Source: Anodontia alba (Eukaryota > Mollusca > Bivalvia > Lucinida > Lucinidae). From it: 64,000 nt of DNA. Each line of letters starts with the position of its first letter. The first letter of the stretch is position 1. Shown here piece after piece: positions 62,129-64,000 of the stretch. The stretch is taken from the NCBI GenBank assembly GCA_964016985.1, contig OZ024830.1, positions 14,142,295-14,206,294 on the forward strand. Direction: 5' to 3'. The notes beneath the pieces are model-generated. The model saw nothing but the letters and a program-made list of their open reading frames with translations, made no database searches and was not told the DNA's origin. The translations under genes were made by a program, and so were the position numbers.

Positions 62129-62462
62129 CAGTTGATTCTCGTTATCTCGAAGTCCAAGGGACTCTCTGAAATGCATCAAAATATCCATACTCCGTATATC
62201 AGATTTGCAGAATTGAGGAAAAAAAATGAATCGAAAAACCACATTTCACAAATGAATATGTAATTTGACTCCTGAAGTTTGAGATATATTGGAAATATTG
62301 TGGAAAAGAGGACAAATTGCTCCTTAGGAAAAATTTCTCCTCTTTTCCATAATATTTTTTTACATGTTGTTGGACTTCCATGCTGAAAACAAGGACCAGA
62401 TTTTCACTTCGAGATAAGCGGTTATTCGAGACAATCGAAGTCGAGATAACGAGAGTGGACTG
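62129..62462. mobile_element. Pogo-like MITE, copy 2
   Basis: Left end CAGTTGATTCTCGTTATCTC, right end GATAACGAGAGTGGACTG. The centre AAAGAGGACAAATTGCTCCT / AATTTCTCCTCTTTTCC matches copy 1 in layout but in inverted sense. Confidence 0.85.
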
Positions 62463-62495
62463 TGTATTATGGAGGAACATTGTGGTCTACATTAC

Positions 62496-62775
62496 CATCA
62501 CGAAAGCATACCTATATAATTCTTACCCCCTTAAACCCCACTTTTATATAGTAAAACTGTGGTTTACAGGGGTATACATTATTTTTGTTATTTCTGCTCA
62601 AAAACATAGATTGTGGATACTCGTTAGAACCGCCTCGACGAGGCGGTTCTAACGAGTACCCACAATCTATATTTTGAGCAGAAATACGAAAAATATCAGA
62701 ATTTTTTATCTGAAAAATTGCCATTTTTTGGTGGTAAAATTTTCAGTGTATTTGAATAGGCGTGTTTTTGTAATG
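62496..62775 (+). mobile_element. P1 hairpin MITE, copy 12
   Basis: CATCACGAAAGCATACCTAT start, core GGATACTCGTTAGAACCGCC, TCGACGAGGCGGTTCTAACG, end GGCGTGTTTTTGTAATG. Confidence 0.9.
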
Positions 62776-62853
62776 CAAAGGCTTGTTAACGTAATGAATG
62801 ATCAATTACAGCGGACCATCTTTACAAAGTCAGCGCTTGTTCCCTAAAAGTCA

Positions 62854-63132
62854 CATCACGAAAACACGCCTATATAGTTTTGACCCTCTTAAACCCCACT
62901 TTTATATAGTAAAACTGGGGTTTACAGGGGTATACATTATTTTTCTTATTTCTGCTCAGAAACATAGATTGTGGGTACTCGTTAGAACCGCCTCATTGAG
63001 GCGGTTCTAACGAGTACACACAATCTATGTTTTGAGCAGAAATATGAAAAATATCAGAAATTTTTATCTGAAAATTTTCATTTTTTGGTGGGAAAATTTT
63101 CAGTATATTTGAACAGGCATGTTTTCGTAATG
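62854..63132 (+). mobile_element. P1 hairpin MITE, copy 13
   Basis: CATCACGAAAACACGCCTAT start, core GGTACTCGTTAGAACCGCCT, CATTGAGGCGGTTCTAACGA, end GGCATGTTTTCGTAATG. Only 78 bp from copy 12. Confidence 0.9.
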
Positions 63133-64000
63133 AAGATGGCATTTAACTGAATTTGTTGTTAGAAAAAATGGAAATTCGTAACAACAGAGCGCATTTGTAG
63201 AAATCAAAATTACATTATAAAGCTTTCTGAGGTTTAAATGAATGCCGTTATAAAGAAGGTTGACTGTATACAATGGGATGACTGTGTTATTCAGTTGTCA
63301 ATATTTACAACAACAAAAACGGTATAATTGCTGTTGCCAGCTCACCAGTTTTGATGCTGAAATAACATAATGATAATAATAAAAATAAAATAAATAAATA
63401 GATAAAGAAAAACAAAAAAAAAAAAAAAAAAAAAAAAGAAAAAAAAGAAAAAACTTGAAACAAAATTAGATGTTTTTTTTATATAAAAATAATTGAACTT
63501 TTCATGTAGATGGAATACTCGTTTGTGGTCTAAGCAATTCCAAATGACACTGTTAATTTTAGGAAAGATCAAGTTGAACTCTGGGGAAGTTCACAAAACA
63601 CCAGGTGATAACGCCACATAATGAGTTCTGTGTTGACGCCAGTGACTGGACCCTAATGGAATAAATGATCGAAATTGTGTTGAAGCACATGCCTTTTTTT
63701 TCTTAGTCTCTACGTTATTAGGTATGTTATCATAAAGAGATAACGTACAAATGGCGTTCTGACGTCGATGGCAGTAAATGATATCATGAGGTTAAATATC
63801 TAGACAATGGATAAAAAGACAATTTATACGTGTTTTCTGTTACGTGAGTTCATGTCATAAAATGACAAGTAAAAGCCGAAATCCCAATCTTTTGACTCAG
63901 GTTCGTATAAAAATGATATCATAAAAACGGACTCTCTTGTGCATATTTTCCTACGGAGAAAAATTGCATAAAATGTCAAATGGTTTTTTTTTTCAGGGAA
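63133..64000. other. No gene recognised
   Basis: A-rich stretch at 63390-63450 (source of a poly-Phe frame on the - strand), short AT spacer, and TTTTTTTTTCAGGGAA at the very end that looks like the start of another U repeat. Nothing coding seen. Confidence 0.4.

Noticed and set aside
63342..63572. - strand frame with a poly-Phe run
   Set aside because: Translation of an A run; no other support.

Overview
The window looks like a piece of an invertebrate nuclear genome, most likely a bivalve mollusc. Evidence: spliced exons with GT..AG borders, AT-rich introns, tRNA-derived SINEs, mariner transposons, and several tandem-unit repeats of a style I associate with clams and mussels. Protein-coding sequence is sparse; most of the 64 kb is small palindromic transposable elements. 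The species cannot be named from this sequence.

Genes. On the + strand, five exons between 1875 and 14996 encode the C-terminal 159 residues of a GT4-type glycosyltransferase closely resembling GLT1D1; its 5' exons lie upstream of the window. All exon phases fit and the GT4 EX7E motif is intact. On the - strand, 48633-49021 is the terminal exon of a death-domain-like protein; its upstream exons are not identified (a weak first-exon candidate is 57653-57754). The only other coding remnants are three decayed mariner transposases (about 8.1-9.3, 30.6-31.7 and 41.3-41.7 kb) and a 5'-truncated LINE reverse transcriptase carrying a zinc finger (20.9-22.3 kb).

Repeats. I use working labels. P1, P2 and P3 have different ends but share one GTGGGTACTC..GAGTACCCAC hairpin core. 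Q1 to Q6 have different ends but share a GCAAACAGTGCAGA..C GATCAG hairpin core. K has GGGCCCAGTTGTTCAAAGC ends. U is a ~200 bp GTCTGCTG/TGACATTTCATG palindrome. N has a GAATTTGCTCCC hairpin. M has TACACCTCAACCCC-type ends. V is a tRNA-derived SINE with a conserved 3' tail; W is a second SINE-like family. I is a looser family built around a CTGATCAGACTGTGCA hairpin. P1 is concentrated at 40-63 kb (12 of 13 copies).

Layout. 0-15 kb: GLT1D1 3' half with introns full of nested elements. 15-32 kb: tRNA-SINE tandem pair, truncated LINE inside a tandem-unit repeat, Q/P/U/K elements, a mariner nested in a MITE nested in Q2. 33-37 kb: long composite of diverged tandem units broken by a 548 bp palindromic element. 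38-48 kb: P, Q, U and K elements and short tandem arrays. 48.6-49.0 kb: death-domain exon. 49.7-51 kb: a duplicated CpG-containing element with CRE-like and X-box-like motifs. 51-64 kb: dense P1, pogo-like MITEs, a near-perfect 111 bp hairpin, an ACGTTG array and a 23 bp minisatellite.

The most notable theme is modularity: one hairpin core recurs inside otherwise unrelated terminal shells, and the two arms stay matched within a copy even where copies differ.
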